From: Piscicola geometra
Taxonomy: Eukaryota; Annelida; Clitellata; Hirudinida; Piscicolidae
Length of the DNA stretch: 64,000 nt
Direction: 5' to 3'
Assembly: GCA_943735955.1 (NCBI GenBank)
Contig: OX030959.1
Span: 309,001-373,000 of the forward strand
The notes under the pieces are model-generated. The model had not been told where the DNA came from and searched no databases. It saw only the letters and a list, made by a program, of their open reading frames with translations. Below, piece by piece: positions 62,938-64,000 of this stretch (positions are counted from its first letter, which is position 1; the number at the start of each line of letters is the position of its first letter). A program made the position numbers and the translations under genes.

Positions 62938-63796
62938 TCACTCAAGCATCTCCATCAGCTTGATGATGTGCATCTTGATGTCCTTGATGGCTTCTCCCGC
63001 CTTCGGGATCAGGAAGCGGTCGATGGCTGTGATGCTGGTGTTGTCGAAGCTGCTGCTGCTGCTGTTTGCTTGCTGCTTGTGGTCATCCTCTTGGTTGGCG
63101 TCCATCTTCTCACTGCCTCCTTCCTTACTCCCTTCAACTCTTGTATCGACTTTATCATCAGAAACCCCATCTTTGGCACCATCGTCATCTCCTTCAACAT
63201 TTCCTCCAGTGGCTTCTTTGCTGCTGGCCTCATCAGCTGTTGCAAGATCCTCACCTACCAAAGTTGCATCTGCTGCTGCTGTTGCTGCAACACTATCCTG
63301 ACCAAGAGAGGCCTCGTTAGGGTGGTGGGGAGAAGCAGCAGCAGGTGAGAGGAGACGAGAAGCAGCCCCGTACATGATGGTGATCAGCTCTGGCTGCTTC
63401 TTCTTCGAGGTGATCTTCAGGATGGACGAGAGGGGCCTCTTGGCGCGCAGAATCGCCCTCGTCTTGTCGTCTGGCAGCCGCTGCAGCACGATCAAGTGGT
63501 TGTCGTTGAGGCAGAGGAGGCTGTGTGGTTGCAGGTGGCTATCATCATCATAATCACCCTTATCATCAACACCATCATCATCATAATTATATTCTCAATA
63601 ACGAGATTTAAAGATGGTAGCAAAGACCTGGGCTTGTGGTTGGGGTGGTTGGAGTGGCTGGCGACTTCGAGGCACTCGTAGACGGAGTCCGCATGCGCGT
63701 ACTGGGCCAGCCAATCAGCGATCAGGACGACTTCCTTGACGTCATCTTCTGACGTCAGAGAGTGGGTGGTGTCGTCTGCGGTTTGAGAAGTTGTAA
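62938..63796 (-). CDS. C-terminal two exons of a conserved-looking protein with PH-like end (partial)
   Basis: Exons 63796-63628 and 63538-62938 (TGA), separated by an 89-base intron, donor CAGGTCTTTG and acceptor GATGATAG. Phase 2 at the junction restores one frame, and the 5' part lies right of the window. The first exon contains VVLIADWLAQYAHADSVYEC. The second reads HSLLCLNDNHLIVLQRLPDD, PLSSILKITSKKKQPELITI and YG, then an Ala/Asp/Glu/Ser-rich stretch of about 100 residues, then IDRFLIPKAGEAIKDIKMHI and a final amphipathic helix. Strands followed by a C-terminal helix suggest a PH-like fold split by a low-complexity insertion. I do not recognise the family with confidence. G+C content is clearly higher than in the neighbourhood, as expected for constrained coding sequence. 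Confidence 0.65.
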
Positions 63797-63919
63797 CTGA
63801 CTTGATGTTCTTGCATATTTAATTGCCATATTATAATCTTCGAATTATTTTCAATAATTTTTTTACTTGAAAAATGTTGAAATATATCGCTATATTACAA
63901 AGAAAGTAGATAAATCCTA

Positions 63920-64000
63920 ATGATCCCTCCCACCCTCCCATTCTCCCACCCTGCCACCCTGCCACCCTGCCACCCTCCCATTCTCCCACCTTCCCACCCT
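63920..64000. repeat. C-rich short tandem repeat at window edge
   Basis: Imperfect CCCACCCTC/CCCACCCTG and CCCATTCTC units of about 9 bases run to the last base, so the array continues beyond the window. The three central units (CCACCCTGC) are identical. Confidence 0.85.

Noticed and set aside
62764..63348. 194-codon plus-strand ORF and other plus-strand frames over 62960-63320
   Set aside because: They are antisense shadows of the minus-strand exon, which has matching splice phases with the next exon and protein-like strands and helices.

Overview
The window is A+T-rich animal DNA with intron-containing genes, canonical GT/AG splice sites, animal-specific gene families and decayed retrotransposons. 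The mix (FMRFamide-type GPCR, GM2-activator protein, split immunoglobulin-domain receptor, non-LTR elements, a 21-base micro-exon) suggests an invertebrate, perhaps a lophotrochozoan or flatworm. No species call can be defended. Exon models were built by hand from splice-site sequence, reading phase and protein resemblance.

Layout. 1-1056 (minus): first large exon of a rhodopsin-like peptide GPCR running off the left edge. 3689-16094 (plus): a gene for a predicted type II membrane mucin of about 3,911 residues, with a membrane-anchor exon, a 21-base micro-exon and one 11.4-kb exon of Thr-rich repeats. 16.2-18.2 kb: a graveyard of non-LTR retrotransposon fragments, one with an inverted 5' part. 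21423-27817 (plus): a four-exon GM2-activator-like gene in which all eight family cysteines are conserved, but which has a secreted, furin-site-bearing, very basic N-terminal extension and a Ser/Pro-rich insertion of about 165 residues. 30.9-37.2 kb: isolated candidate exons. 38222-45849 (minus): seven exons of a two-Ig-domain single-pass membrane protein whose reading phases all agree; its 5' exon or exons were not found. 46-62.9 kb: mostly non-coding DNA with SINEs and a few weak exon candidates. 62938-63796 (minus): the last two exons of a conserved-looking protein running off the right edge.

The strongest results are the GM2-activator fusion architecture, the giant Thr-rich protein and the two-Ig receptor. 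In these genes independent exons join in frame into recognisable or internally consistent proteins. No operon-like logic or shared pathway links the genes. The mucin, the GM2-activator protein, the Ig receptor and the GPCR are all predicted to enter the secretory pathway.
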